A stretch of 64,000 bases of DNA from Cannabis sativa (GCF_029168945.1 NC_083608.1:13968136-14032135), one strand, 5' to 3'. Counted from the first letter of the stretch, positions 32,626-45,641 are shown. The notes: generated from the letters alone by a model not told the origin. Numbers and translations: made by a program.

Positions 32626-34560
32626 AACTCCCACTTGCACTAATATAAAACAAAAAGTGCGTTTCAAATAATCTCAACACCTTGATATACAAATCAAGTG
32701 TAGTAGTAGTAAACTCCTCGTAATAGGATCTGAAAGGTTGAATTAACCACAACCTTTTCTCCACTATTACTCTTCCTTTAATCACAAAATCATTGATAAT
32801 GTGAAATTCCTCTCTATATGTCTACTCTCTTGGGATACTGGATTCTATATCTTTGGCAACTACTTTTGGTTAATCAGGAAATTAACACTAGTAGTTTAAG
32901 GCAATTTGGAATGATGCCAAAAATGTATAGAACTTTCCTTAGACTGAATAAGTACCTTTCCTGCAGCTTTAACATTCAGTCTCTCTGGTAGACCTAGAGA
33001 CTTCAGATAGGTTTTTACACTTCTCCAAAATCACTATTCCACCCCCAGAGTAACCACCATCTTATCAGAAATATTTACTAGCACATAGGCAAATTTCGAA
33101 ATCTGATGTGGTGTAGTCTAAGAGTTTTAAACACACTCTTATAGACTAACATATAGTTCCTCTTCTTAATCTTAAGATTTACTTGATTGTCTTCCAATGT
33201 TCTTCTCCTGGATTAATCTGATACCTACTCATTACTCCCACTCAACAGCAGGTGTCTGGTCTAAGGCATACAAAAGCATATCTAAGACCTCTCACTGTTG
33301 ATATAAGAAATTCTTTCATGGCTTTATCTTTTCTAGAATAGTTGAGACTTTTCCTTAGATAAAATCTATGCCTAAGAAGTTGTGAAGCTTCTATAGATTG
33401 CCATTAGAAAGAAAATGCTTCAGCATCTTACTAAAGTAAGTTGCTTGCATTAGAGTAAGTAATTACCAGGTATACCACAAGCCATAGGTTTAGATAAACT
33501 CAAACCTATAATACTAGGAACATGAAGTTTTGTTAAGTCCATTGAATAGACTTATAAACGAAAATTTCCTTTTATGTCCTTGTAATAGAAAACTTTAGGT
33601 TACTTCATGTGAATGGATTAAACCATAGTTCTATTGGCTTTCTTCTTAGTTTCTTATCTTGACAATCCATTACTTGTTTAAACTCACAATGGATTTTAAT
33701 CACTAGTGTCTCCCAAGTCATAAGAAGGTGAGTTCCTAGAAACTCTCCCACTACGACAAGGCACCGTGAATTATGTCTAAGAAAACTAAATGGTATTGAT
33801 CTGTTCGGTTGTGACAAGACAACAGAGGCAGTGGGATCATCATATGTCAAATAAGATGATAGAACACTTTTGGAATCAAGAATTAAATATCTCCTTTATT
33901 TGCTACTTGTTTTTCAGACTTAGTCATTTTCTTAGAAAAGTAGTATTTGTTTGAACAAACACTTTCTTATCTATTGACAATGGGATGGTCCACCCCTAAT
34001 CACTTAGAATAGCTAACAAACCATGGTTAACAGTTCTAGCTTTTCTTAAGATTTTTGATTAGGTCATCCATGAATCTAGTAATGATTTACATTAAGTATA
34101 CAACCATTACATCATTCTGAAATTGTATTACCATAGAAGGAATTAGGCAACGACTAGTAACTAATCATCAACATGCAACTCGAAATTTCTGGGGAGGTAA
34201 GTTTGAATATAATTCAAAAATCAATTTAATGATCTTTGAACTGCATATCTACTAACTATTTCTCCACCCCTATCAGTTCTTAAGATCTTTAACCACTTAC
34301 CTTAATGGTTTTAACCATTGCTAGAAATTTATGAAATTTTTCAAACATTTCAAATTTCTTGCTAAAAGGTATAATCTAGAGTTATCGTTTTAAGAATTAC
34401 AACGAAAAACTCATATCCACCCCTGAATGTACATCCACCTGCGAATGAGATGAACTACTTTCAGTGGATATAGGCATATTAACTCTTTGCAGAGATTGAT
34501 CTTGTCAAATCCACTATGAACAAGATACAAATGCCATAGATTAAAAAAAATGTGGTAGTG
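32626..34560 (-). pseudogene. Pol fossils of Copia derivative B
   Basis: Minus-strand reading finds three family landmarks in order. LWHLYLVHSGFDKIN at about 34480-34545 is the pre-integrase region (family LWHLRLGH). KILRTDRGGE at about 34260-34290 belongs to the integrase core. RYAFVCLRPD, a stop, then SRYQINPGEEHW at about 33185-33280 is the RNase H boundary. Integrase and RNase H marks are only about 1 kb apart, so the reverse transcriptase core is largely deleted. The segment ends with the purine tract. The 81-codon ORF at 33605-33850 is a chance frame in this decayed sequence. Confidence 0.7.
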
Positions 34561-37500
34561 TCTTTTGATGACTTAGGTGTAGTTACATCAATGAGTTCAT
34601 AGAATACTGCAAGTGGATCCTGGTCACAGAATACCTAACTCATATTCCATACAGTTTTAATCCATTAATAGAAGATGGATATTAAACACTTGAGAAAGTG
34701 TAACTGTATTGTATTCTGGAATTAGAAATATAAGAAAATCTCTGTTTGGATTCTAAAATTAAAGTCAAAGACTAAAATTTATACCAAATATAATGAGTAA
34801 TTCTTTCTTGGACCAGCACTACTAATACAAACTCTAAGTCAGATTTGCCCATACAAGTAGGAGATTTCTAAGATTGAGGTTTAATATCAATTGGGAATAG
34901 AATTTCGGGGTTATAATCATATGCGTCATTTAATTTCTTAAGAGAAAATATAGAATGACATGAAATGATTTATAGACCATTCATCCAATGATATGTTTTG
35001 AAGCTAATTCGAAATGAATAAGCTAAGAGGAATTAGGATAATTTCGTTTATAAATAAGAATCCAACGATGCTTCGATTAGCGAAAGACAAAGTAATCTTA
35101 TTTATGTAATCTTCTTGTTTCATATTGTAAAAATACTAGTCTAAGGTGTCATCAATTGATGAACAGCTAGATGTCGTATATACAATATTTATCTTTCGAG
35201 ATTTAACATTATTATGTATGTCTAATGGTGAAAATCCATTAGGGATTTATCTCATTAGAAAAACAAACATGTTAGACCAACAATGAAGATTCGAAATTAA
35301 ACTACAACTGAATAACAGAAAATAACATGGTTCAATATAAATTCATACACAATTCAGAAATTATAAACATATAGCAAGTAGGAATGACTAGTGAAAATAC
35401 TAAAACATACAATCCTAAATAATTTCCAAGGTTTTCAACAAACTGATATAGTGTCCCGGTAGGCGAGAGTCAAAGCATCATTTATTGAATAGAGTTGTCA
35501 GCTCATCTAAAATAGAAACCATTCTAGCAACCTTTTATTCGATCAAAATAAGAATCCAACGTTGTCCCGGTAGGCAAGAGTCAAGGTTATTCTCATTTTA
35601 TGAGCCTCTACCATTGTTTCATGTTTCATAAGTTTATCTCTAAGTAGTCACCGTAGGAGAGAGTCTAATAGAGACGAAAACTTACAAAACACTTATCAAA
35701 TGAAATCTTATGGTGTTAAATGCGTTCAACGAATAACCATCCATAGGGGGACGAAGTCTAGCGTCTCGAGGTTATATTGAAAACATTCAACTTTTGTAAG
35801 ACCAACAATGGAGATCGAATATCTTAATAATAATCAAGCTCATTATTTAAAGTGAGTTGTATTTTCTTTGATTCTCTTTATTTAATTTATTTATTTTAAA
35901 TATATATTTATTTAAAATTTCCAATTTAGAATGAAAAATTCTAAATATAAATTTTAATTTAATATTTATAAATTTTACTTAGATGGATATAAAAATAACA
36001 TGTATTTCTTCCATCTTAGTAATAATTTCCAATAAATATTTAGAAAAATATTCAATTTAAGTTGTTACAAAATTAATATAAATTAATTTACAACTCAAAT
36101 TTAATTTTCTATAAATATATATTGCATTTCGAAAAATTAAAGTATTTAAGAATACAATTTTCGAAAATGCATGTTAAAATAAAAAATTAATCCTGGAAAA
36201 ATTATTCTAATTTAATGTTGGCCCAAAATTAATTAATAAAATTAATTTACAACAAAAAATATAATTTTCCTATTTAATAAAATATATATAAGAAAAATTT
36301 CAAATATTTAAGTATGATGATGAAAATCAACTTAAATATTAATTTTCTATTTAATTAAATACACTAGAAAAATACTTCAAGCAAAAATATCATCTATCTA
36401 GATTTTCCTTTGACTAATTAATTCAATTTCTAATAATATACTTTAATTCAATTTATTTTAAATTAATCAATAAATGAAAAAATCATTGATTTAAGTTGAT
36501 CCAAGAATTAATTAAAATAAATAATTAATTTACAACTTAATCTATTTTTCAAAATAAAATTCGAAATTCTAGCATTTAAGAAATGCAATTTCGGAATTTG
36601 ATTAATAAAATAAAAAATATATATTTTGAAAATTATTTAAATTTAGTTGAAAAATAAATTTCAACTAAAACTAATTTTCTATTTAATTAAGTGTCATGAA
36701 AAAAATATTTAAGTATCATGATGAAAATCAACTTAGATATTTAATTTTTCAAATTAATTAAATGTATTAAATTCAAGAAATAAATAATTAAGTGTAGAGA
36801 AGGCTTAATTATTAATCTCTAGTTTAATACTAGGAAAAATATACTTAAAATAAATTGTACCAAAATTAATTATATAAATAATTAATTTCACAATGTATAA
36901 TATTTTCCTATTTAATATTAGAAATAATAAGTAGTCTAGAAATAACTATCTAGAAAATATCTTATTTGACTAAGTATCTTTTCCACAAAATTTGAAAAAA
37001 AATATCTAATTTAAGTTGTATTAGAAAAAATCTAGAACTTAAATATTTTCAAATTTAAATTTAATTAAATATCAAAAATTAAGTTGTAACCACTTAATTT
37101 GAAAATATTCCATTTTAAGTTAATATTCGAAAAGATATTAACTTAAAAAAATATCTAAAGAATCTTAATAACCAATGCCTAAAATTCCTCAACTTAATTT
37201 TGAAATTTGAAATTCAAAAGATATTCAGATTTAAGTTGGTTAGTTGTAGATAACTAAATATCAACTTAAATAAGAATATTTAATGAAAAATTTAAATTAA
37301 GTTCCAGAAAGAATCTAGATGGTTATAATTCTATATTTAATTAAATACAAGAAAATACATATAGTTTAGCTTAGAATAAAAAATTCTTTAAACTATAATT
37401 TTCTTAAATTAATTTCAAAATAAATGAAATTAATTATGTTGCTAATCAATTTTTATTAGGTTAAACTAGTGTAATTAACCTAGTACAGTTGTTCAAATCA

Positions 37501-38882
37501 AGCAAATAGACCTTCACAATTGGGGTGGTTCATGTGAGGGGGTGCTGGGTTCAGTATGTCGTACCCACTTCTATGGCTCCCAACTCTCACACAAGGCCCA
37601 AAAGAGAGGAATTTAACCTTAATAAGAACAACTGTTATTAATTGAATAAGCCCAATAACTAAATGGGCCTAAATAAATTCTATCAAGAACTATGATAATT
37701 TATTTTAGCAACAACAACCTATATGTATCTATAATCAAATTAAACACATAGGCTCACACAGGCACACTTTGGATGGGTCCTATCATGTTGCTAGGTCATA
37801 CACAGATGAAAGAAGATTGTAAATATACCTGTTACAAATTATTAACTTGACCAAGGGAGCCATCAGATCATTAGATCTGGCAAAAAGTAACCATGGCTAT
37901 TTGCAATCAAGTAATAATAGGTTTTGAAAACTTACAAACAAGCTAAAACACATACTCCTGCAACAAGGTTAGTTGGATAGTTGGATGTAGGATTTATTTA
38001 ATTTTAAATTAAATAATTAATTTCGAAATAATTAAATAATTAAAAAATAATTCATTCAAAATTTAAAAAAAAAATTAAATTTAAAATTAAACCTACAATT
38101 TTGAAAAATTAGGTTTCAACCAACCTAAATATCATTTCAAAATTTGCTAACTACTTTTAAATTTTAAATGTTATTTTATAAATAAAAAATTAGAAAAGAT
38201 AAATAAATATCTTTTTCAAATTTTAAATGTAATTTAAATAAATAAAATAACAAAATTTAAAAAATTAGCAAAATATCTTATATCATTTAAAAATTACATG
38301 ATTATAAATATCTTATTTTTAAATTTAAAATAAGATAAGATATAATCAAATTTTAAAATAAGATAGATTTTTAAGCAAGAAGATAGATACTAATTCTATT
38401 CAAATTCAAATTACACTAATATCTTGAATTAAATTTAAAAAATATTAAATTAATTCAAAATGATAATTAGAATTGAATTAGGAATAGTAATAGTATAAAT
38501 ACAAAACTATACAAAAAATCGGAAGTTAATTCCATGAAAAAGCATGAAAAATCGAAGAAAAACGAAAAAATTTTGAACTGTACGGACAGTTTTCGCGATC
38601 GCAGGAAAATTTCAGCAGAGTTCCGATTTTTTCAAATTTTCAAAAATTCATAACTAATTCAAATAAAACCGAAATTGAGTTCTGTAAAAGGCTAACTTGC
38701 TTAATTTTTCCCATACTATCCATTAAAAATAATTCCAGAAACAAAATCGCAATTATTTTTCACGAAAATTTACAAACATCAATCAATCATCAAATAACAC
38801 TCAATACAACATGATACCATCCAAAGAACATACAAACAATCGTTTTAAAGTCCAAATTTCTTGCAAGTAAATCAATTACCAT
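34561..38882 (-). other. Leader of Copia derivative B with duplicated block
   Basis: A very AT-rich leader. Modules of the TTGACTCTCGCC type occur at about 35452-35475 and 35560-35583, with a third diverged one at about 35070-35095, because a leader block is duplicated here and in the related copies. The conserved GC-rich island is at 37511-37620. The predicted splice donor CAG|GTATAT is at 37827-37828, equivalent to that in element A. No ORF is present. Confidence 0.6.
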
Positions 38883-38895
38883 GGCTCTGAGGCCA
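38883..38895 (-). other. Primer-binding site of Copia derivative B
   Basis: Minus strand TGGCCTCAGAGCC, identical to that of element A, two bases inside the 5' LTR. Confidence 0.82.
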
Positions 38896-38897
38896 GT

Positions 38898-40797
38898 TGT
38901 TAGAAATTTATTTTACCAGGATCTTAGATCTACTCACAAGTATGTTTATTAACATCCTAAATAAGAACTTTCTAAAACGATAAATTAAACACATATAAAG
39001 TTTAGGAAACCTTACATTGGGTGCAGCGGAATAATATGACTCCTTCCGTTCAGATATCTAGCCCTTGATTCCTTTCTGTAGCAGAGCATTATCAATATCT
39101 GAACCTGGATCTCTTTCTCTGAATCTTTGATGCTGAAACTCCTTTGCTGATGATCTTTCTTCACGATCTTCCTCACTATGATTGAGGTATCACTTGATGT
39201 GTGTGGGCACTACTCATACACTAAGAAATTTCGAAATTTCAATGAACAAGAGAGAGAAGAAGTGGCAGCTAAATATAGGGAGAGAGAGAGGCTCAGTTTT
39301 TCTGAATCAGAAGTGTCAGGAAAAAGTCTTTTTTTTTTTTTTGAAGTCTTCACTATCTATTTATAGCATTCCACTAGGGTTAGATTTGAATTATATGGCA
39401 TTAAAATAATGAAAAAATCAACTTAAAATACACACAATAGGTGGCCGGCCATGCCTTAGTGGATTGGGCCTTGGGTTTTGTAATTTTGCAATTTTAACAC
39501 CTTTTGTATCTGATTTTCTCAAAAATGCCAATTTCCTAATTCAACCATTTAAATGCCAATTCTAACTATTTAATAACTATAAATAATTATTAAATAATAT
39601 TGTCATTTATCATATTTATTAATTGAACCATACAAAGTATCATAATTAACAAATATGCCCCTATTAACTCTTTCTTTACAATTTCGCCCTTACTTAGTGA
39701 AAATTTCACAAATAGACATAGTCTAACTTGTGAATTATAATTGATTAATCAAAACCAATTACATGAGTCTTACAAGCAATATTATCTCAACTAGTGGGGG
39801 GACCATGGGTCTATATAACCGAGCTTCCAATAAGTAGATCAAGAATTTAGCACTAAAATTCACTAACTTATTAATTCTTCGTTGAATCCACGCATAGAAC
39901 TTAGAATTGCACTCTCAGTATATAGAATGCTCTATATGTTCCACCATATAGACACATCATTAGTTATCCATTGTTATAATCCTAATTTGATCAATTATCC
40001 TCTATATGAATGATCTACACAGTAAAGGGATTAAATTACCGTAACACCCTACTATGTATTTTATCCTTAAAACACTTGACCCCGTATAAATGATATTTCA
40101 GCTTATGTGAAATGAGATCTCCACCATTTATTTTCGTTTGGTCAAGCTCGAAGGTGATCATCCTTTGCTTACTATTCGCCAGATAGAAGCTATAGATTCC
40201 ATGTTTATGATAGCGCTCCCACTCAATTGCACTACCGTGTTCCCAAAAAGTACGTATCACCCTGACCTAAAAGTAGACTTAACTAACAATTCAAGGAACA
40301 CGAATAGCCTTTCAAGATTGAGCCTAATCATAACAGGATTAAGATCATTTGATCTAGGATCAACTAGGCGATATTGACTTGAATAGATATTACGGTAAGT
40401 TTAATAAATCTAAGTCAAAGTTCAATATCGGTCCCTTCCGATGCATACTCCATGCATCCAACCTGAGCTTTACTTTAACCAATGTTCTGGAAAGAACATA
40501 GTATTTCTCCAAATACAAGTAAACTCTTGTTGTAGATTATCATATCAGTAAAACCCTGTGTCTGATAAATCTAGGAAACTTTATTCACATAGTCATGTTT
40601 ACTTTCCAATGTGTTGACGGCACAATAAACAGGATCAAGTATGTGAAAAGGGTTTCAGATGAATTTATACATTATATACATATAATCATGAAGTAAATCA
40701 TGTGAACCATGCAACATTAAATGTTATTTCTAATCTATTTTAATAAGTAAATCTGATTATATTGAAATGAGTTTTATTTAGGGCATAAAACCCAACA
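38898..40797 (-). repeat. 5' LTR of Copia derivative B
   Basis: Nearly identical to the LTR at 30724-32625. The minus-strand TATA box is at 39357-39366. Short ORFs shared by both LTRs are not genes. Confidence 0.93.
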
Positions 40798-40802
40798 AAA
40801 AT

Positions 40803-43785
40803 AGCAAATTTTTCCATGCAACGGCTTCTTCTCGGCGTCGTATGAATGCTATTGATAAACTCCAATGCGAAGATGGAAGTTGGGTTGACTGGGAATCGGG
40901 TCTATCAGATGTCATGTGTTCTTACTTCCAGAATCTACTTACTAGTTCCAACTGTACTATGGATGATGTTCTTGATGGGATTTCTGCTACTGTGACTTCA
41001 ACTCAGAATGACTCTCTCTTGCAACCTTTGACTGATGAGGAGGTGAAAGATGCTCCATTTCAGATGCACCCAGATAAATCCCCTGGACCCGATGGCATGA
41101 CTCCAGGTTTTTATCAAAAGTGTTGGGCAGTTGTGGGTAATGACGTCATCAAGCAGGTCCGCTCTTTTTTCTTATTTGGACAGTTGCCTACTGGTCTTAA
41201 TCATACTAATTTAGTGTTGATTCCTAAGAAGAAAAATGCCACTACTATGGGTGACATGCGCCCGATTGCTCTTTGTAATGTCCTCTACAAGGTTTGCTCC
41301 AAGGTTCTAGCTAATCGGTTGAAGCATGTTCTTCCTGCAGTCATTTCAGAGAATCAGAGTGCTTTCATTCCCGGGCGTCTTATAACTGATAATATTATGA
41401 TTTCATTTGAGGTGATGCATTATCTCAAGCAGAAAAGAGTTGGAAAGGAAGGTTATATGGCTCTTAAGCTTGATATGAGTAAAGCGTATGACCGTGTTGA
41501 GTGGCTTTTTCTTAAGAATATCATGCTAAAAATGGGCTTTGATGCGCGGGTGGTTGATCTTATTTTGCATTGTGTCTCAACGGTTTCGTACACTATTACT
41601 CATGGGGGTCGTGAGATGGGGCCGATTGTTCCTGGAAGGGGTATTAGACAAGGAGATCCGCTCTCTCCTTATTTATTTCTTTTGTGTGCTGAAGGATTTT
41701 CTTCTCTCATAAAAAGATTTGAAGCTCGGGGAGCTCTTCATGGTTGTCGTGTGTGTAATGGTGCCCCCATAATTTCTCATATGTTGTTTGCGGATGATTG
41801 TTATATCTATTGTAAGGCTATTGAAAGGGAGGCTCGTAGTGTTCTTCTTCTGCTTCAACTATTTGAACAAGCCTCAGGCCAGTGTGTTAATTACTCTAAA
41901 TCTACTATCTTCTTTAGCCTCAACACAACTTCGGCCTCTAGACAAGATATGTGTAATCTTCTTCGAATGAATGAAGCTCCTGAAAACAGTTTGTATCTTG
42001 GCCTTCCTTGTATCATGGGCCGTAATAAGAATGCTATTCTTGGCTTCTTGAAGGATAAGATGCAGAAGAGAATTCAGAGTTGGGAAGGTCGCTTGCTCTC
42101 AAAAGCCAGAAAAGAGGTATTGATTAAAACAGTGGCTCAATCTCTTCCTACCTATGCTATGTCTGTTTTCTTGTTGCCGGTGGAAACCTGTAATAAGCTA
42201 GAGGGTATGATGAGCAAATATTGGTGGAGTTCGGGATCCAATCAGAACCGTGGGGTAAGTTGGGTGAGTTGGAGGAAGCTGTGCCGCCATAAGCATCATG
42301 GGGGGCTTGGTTTTCGAGATTTAAGGGATTTCAACTTAGCCATGTTGGGAAAACAAGCTTGGAGGTTAGTTACAAATGCTCATTCTCTTGTTAGTCGGGT
42401 ATATAAGGCCCGATATTATCCTCAGGGTTCTTTTTTGAGTGCTTCTCTTGGGCCGAATCCTAGTTTCATATGGAAGAGTATTTTTGAAACGCAAGCTTTG
42501 ATTAAGGAGGGAGCTCGTCGGGGGGTTGGTCCAGGTACGAATATTAGTGTTCAATTTGACCCGTGGCTTGCGGATGATTCTCAACCGTGGGTTACTTCTA
42601 GAGCTAATGGTATGGAGACGTGGACGGTTAATAATCTCATGGTGGTAGGAGAACGGGCTTGGGATTTAGAGGTGGTTTCGGATATATTCAATGACCGAGA
42701 TAAAGAGATTATCATTCGAACCAACATTGATCAGGAGACTCCTATTGACACTTGGTATTGGCATAAGGATCTTTATGGGTTCTATACTGTGAGGGAGGCA
42801 TATCGGTTGCTGCACCATTCAGAGATCACTAATACTAGTGAGTTTGAGATTAAGATATGGAAAATTGCATGGAAGCTTCATGTCCCTCCCAAAGTGCACC
42901 AACTCATGTGGCGTGCTTTATCTGGTTGTTTGGCTACTAAGGTTCAACTTACTACCAAACATATTCCTCTAGACCAAGTTTGTCCTATGTGTAACCAGGT
43001 GCCTGAGACCATTTACCATTTGTTGGTGCAATGTTCTTTTGCACGGTCTTGTTGGCATCTTTCGGTTCTAAATTGGAGTCATACGCCTATGGAGTCTTTT
43101 TGGGATTGGTTTAGCCACATTCTGCTACAACACTCATCCACGGCCCAGGAAGAATTGCTCATGGTTCTTTGGGCGATTTGGTATGCCCGAAATGAGGTGG
43201 TTTGGCGGGACAAATCAATGTCAGCGGCGGAGGTTATTCTATTGGCAAGAGTAGTCCTTAATCAATGGAGAAATGCTCAACAAAGGAGAATGGGGTCTTT
43301 ACTTGTTCCTACGGGTTCAAGAGTGGACTTAGAGCATTGGGTGAAACCAGTTATGGGAAAGATTAAGGTTAATGTCGATGGTGCAATCTTTGCAAGTGAT
43401 GGTCGATTTGGAGCGGCAGGGGTGGCCCGGGATTCTCAGGGTCGATTCATTGAAGGCTTCACAGTTTTACGAGTGGGGTGTGTGGATTCGGCTATGGCTG
43501 AATTGGTAGGGGTTAAGGAGGCCTTGAGTTGGATAAAGAGGAAACATTGGGGACCGGTTGAGATTGAAACCGATTCTTTGGTTGTTGTCCAGGCAGTCCA
43601 AAGCACGGTGGAGATACCTTCTGGCCGATTTGTCGTTAGTCTCAATTAATTTTGTTAAACGTTCTGTAAACAAAGCTGCACATTGTCTTGCTCGTAGCTC
43701 TTGTTTGTATCCAGATCGTATTTTTAGTGAGGACGATGTTCCTGCTGATTTTCTTTCTATTGTAATGGTTGAGTCTTCTTATTAA
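40803..43785 (+). pseudogene. LINE ORF2, reverse transcriptase, zinc finger and RNase H
   Basis: The frame resumes directly after the AAAAT duplication. The reverse transcriptase follows: LVLIPKKK at about 41208, the palm segment ALKLDMSKAYDRVEW at about 41461, RQGDPLSPYLF at about 41648, and the catalytic FADD at about 41787. Near 42780-43060 lies a zf-RVT domain ending CPMCNQVPETIYHLLVQC. An RNase H domain starts at about 43369 (VNVDGA) with ETDSLVVVQA near 43565. This frame hits a stop at 43647-43649; the true C-terminus continues in another frame to 43785 (NKAAHCLARSSC), so a small indel or deletion near 43620-43640 broke the gene. The enzyme would copy LINE RNA at the nicked target. Confidence 0.9.
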
Positions 43786-43805
43786 TAAAGTTACCATTTT
43801 CCTTC

Positions 43806-43826
43806 AAAAAAAAATAAAAAAAAATA
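43806..43826 (+). other. A-rich tail of the LINE
   Basis: A stretch of A with single T bases follows the ORF2 stop and short 3' UTR, as expected for a LINE 3' end made by target-primed reverse transcription. Confidence 0.7.
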
Positions 43827-43839
43827 AAGAAAGGCATGC

Positions 43840-43957
43840 AAAATGACAAGTGGCAGTATAAAAAATAGTATAAGTGTACAATATTTTTATAATTTTTACC
43901 GTATGGCAGTATAAAAGTAATAAAAGACTAACATACAGTATACCATATAAAAATCGC
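43840..43957. repeat. Possible right arm of the older MULE remnant
   Basis: GGCAGTATAAAA motifs here are inverted relative to TTTTATACTGCC at 25080-25170. The block ends before TAATAATA at 43958-43965, matching 25062-25069. This supports the LINE having inserted into a MULE derivative, with moderate doubt. Confidence 0.35.
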
Positions 43958-44083
43958 TAATAATATAAAACATAGTCTAGCTAAATTATGTCCACGTTTG
44001 ACTATGAGAATGGTTTTATTTATTTGTTCCTTTTGAGGAAATTATTTGAAGAAAATAGTTTCTTATGTCCCAATATTACTATT

Positions 44084-44399
44084 AGGATAATTTCACAAAA
44101 AAAATTACAAAAATACAGTTTCATGGAATTTTAAACATTTTTACAATTTTTTTGATTTTATTTACAGGAAATACGGTCTTTTTATATTGTTATCTTATTA
44201 ATTTGTTGTTGATTTTTTGTTATATGTATGTTATTTTTTGTTATTATTTTGATGTTATTTAATTGTTATTTTCATGTTACTTTTATGTAGTTTTTTTGTT
44301 GTATGTTATTTTTATATAAAACCGTAAAAATGTTACAAAAAAAATTAAACGTAAAAATGCAATTTTTTCACAAAAAATGGTATCTTGTGTAATTACCCC
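44084..44399. mobile_element. MULE-like MITE, copy 2 (family M1)
   Basis: The 316-bp element is flanked by a perfect 9-bp duplication ATTACTATT (44075-44083 and 44400-44408), the length typical of Mutator-like elements. Ends AGGATAATTTCACAA and, inverted, GGGGTAATTACACAA form short terminal inverted repeats. There is no coding capacity. The relative at 24733 shows it is a family. Confidence 0.85.
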
Positions 44400-44640
44400 A
44401 TTACTATTGGTATAATTAAATTTAGAGAATATTGTTAACCAATTACAAAGTAACACACTTAGAAGGTGTTAAATACCTAATGCCCAATAGCAATGCTTTC
44501 TCATAAAAAAATAAATTGAATTATTTAAGAATGAAAAATACTAAAAGACATTCATAGTGCCTAACACCCTTGTGAAATGAAATATTGTTATTGATATAAT
44601 TCAATATCTAATTCTACTTATTTTACTTTAATAAAAATTA

Positions 44641-45028
44641 AGCTAATTAGCAATTTTTCCCACGAATTTTGACATATACCAAATCATGTCCCTGAACTTT
44701 TTTGGGCGTTAAAAATTCTATTGAGATTGTTAGATTTAAGGACTTTTGTTTAATTTCATTCAATTTTACTGTTTCAGTAATTGTTTATGTACTAAATCAT
44801 GCTCCCTAAACTTTGATATCTACCAATTCATGCCCCTCAAACTTTGATATGTATTAAATCATGTCCCCTGAACTTTCATCTATATTAGAATTTTTTTACT
44901 AAAATTAGACAAAAGTCTTTAAATTTAACAATCTTAATAGTTCAGGGAGAATTTTTAACGACAAAAAAAGTTCAAGGGACATGATTTAGTACATATCAAA
45001 GTTCAGGGAAAAAAATTGCTAATTAGCC
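44641..45028. mobile_element. Fold-back MITE, copy 1 (family M2)
   Basis: The 388-bp element is flanked by the 9-bp duplication TAAAAATTA (44632-44640 and 45029-45037). The two halves are long inverted repeats: GCTAATTAGCAA at the start mirrors the end, with repeated motifs such as CCCTGAACTTT and its complement throughout. The transcript would fold into one long hairpin. A second copy is at 54106-54502. Confidence 0.88.
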
Positions 45029-45037
45029 TAAAAATTA

Positions 45038-45641
45038 TAAAAACCGCTAACCAATTAACACTCTTATGAACAGAAATATTATTATTAGTGCAATTTAATA
45101 TCTAATCTCACTTATTTTACTTTAATAAAAATTATAAAAATGGCTAACACATTATAGTCTCACCTCATAGGCTCGTAACAATGCTCTTTAAGAATAAAAG
45201 AATGGGAATAAACCTAGCAAAAAAAAAGCAAATGGGAACGACAAGCCACCTTAAACGCGAAAACAAAAACATCGAAAGACTGAAATAACTGAACAATATG
45301 TAGAAAATTATGATGTTTCTTCCAGTGTAACTTCTGATGGTCATGTTATATAGAAATCAAATCAAACAGTCCAATGAAAAACACAAATAAGCATTTTCCT
45401 TTTAACTATGTTTTCAAGTGAATTCATTCAAGATTGAAAACATTGCCCCTTGAGTGCCTGGCCGATCTTATGAAAAGTGATGTTTCACAAAAAGCATGAG
45501 TACCATGAAATAAACACAAGAGCATAATGACTTCAGGCAATGCACTAACTATTCAACAAACCACACCATGAAGGCAGGAGAATTCGTGAGGGTAACATGA
45601 CCAATTGTGTACTTACGAATTGTGAATACAACTTGTTGTGG
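45038..45641. other. Spacer and probable 3' UTR of the VTI12-like gene
   Basis: AT-rich sequence with no ORF. The part next to 45641 should be the 3' UTR of the minus-strand SNARE gene; no clear polyadenylation signal was singled out. Confidence 0.4.

Larger units (their letters stand above)
30724..40797 (-). mobile_element. Copia derivative B, complete, about 10 kb, no working genes
   Basis: LTRs lie at 30724-32625 and 38898-40797, flanked by a perfect AAAAT duplication (30719-30723 and 40798-40802). Orientation is minus from the primer-binding site (38883-38895) and purine tract (32626-32638). By eye the LTRs differ at fewer than about 25 positions, so the insertion is recent. Inside, gag was not detected and pol is a set of short fossils, while the leader and all end signals are kept. 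It is therefore a large non-autonomous derivative (LARD-like) that must have been moved by proteins of a relative. It disrupts LINE ORF2. Confidence 0.93.
26490..43830 (+). mobile_element. Plant LINE (RNase H type), split by two LTR insertions
   Basis: The plus-strand order is 5' UTR, ORF1 (27065-27986 and 29301-29671), ORF2 (29668-30723 and 40803-43785) and an A-rich tail at about 43806-43826. Removing the two insertions and one copy of each target duplication leaves an element of about 5.9 kb with both frames continuous. ORF2 carries one nonsense codon and a 3' frameshift, so the copy was probably dead or dying already. No clear target duplication for the LINE itself was found. Confidence 0.9.

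Noticed and set aside
26490..43830. A target-site duplication around the LINE (GGCATG near 26500 and 43830)
   Set aside because: The match is only about six bases and not placed at clean ends, so I do not claim it.
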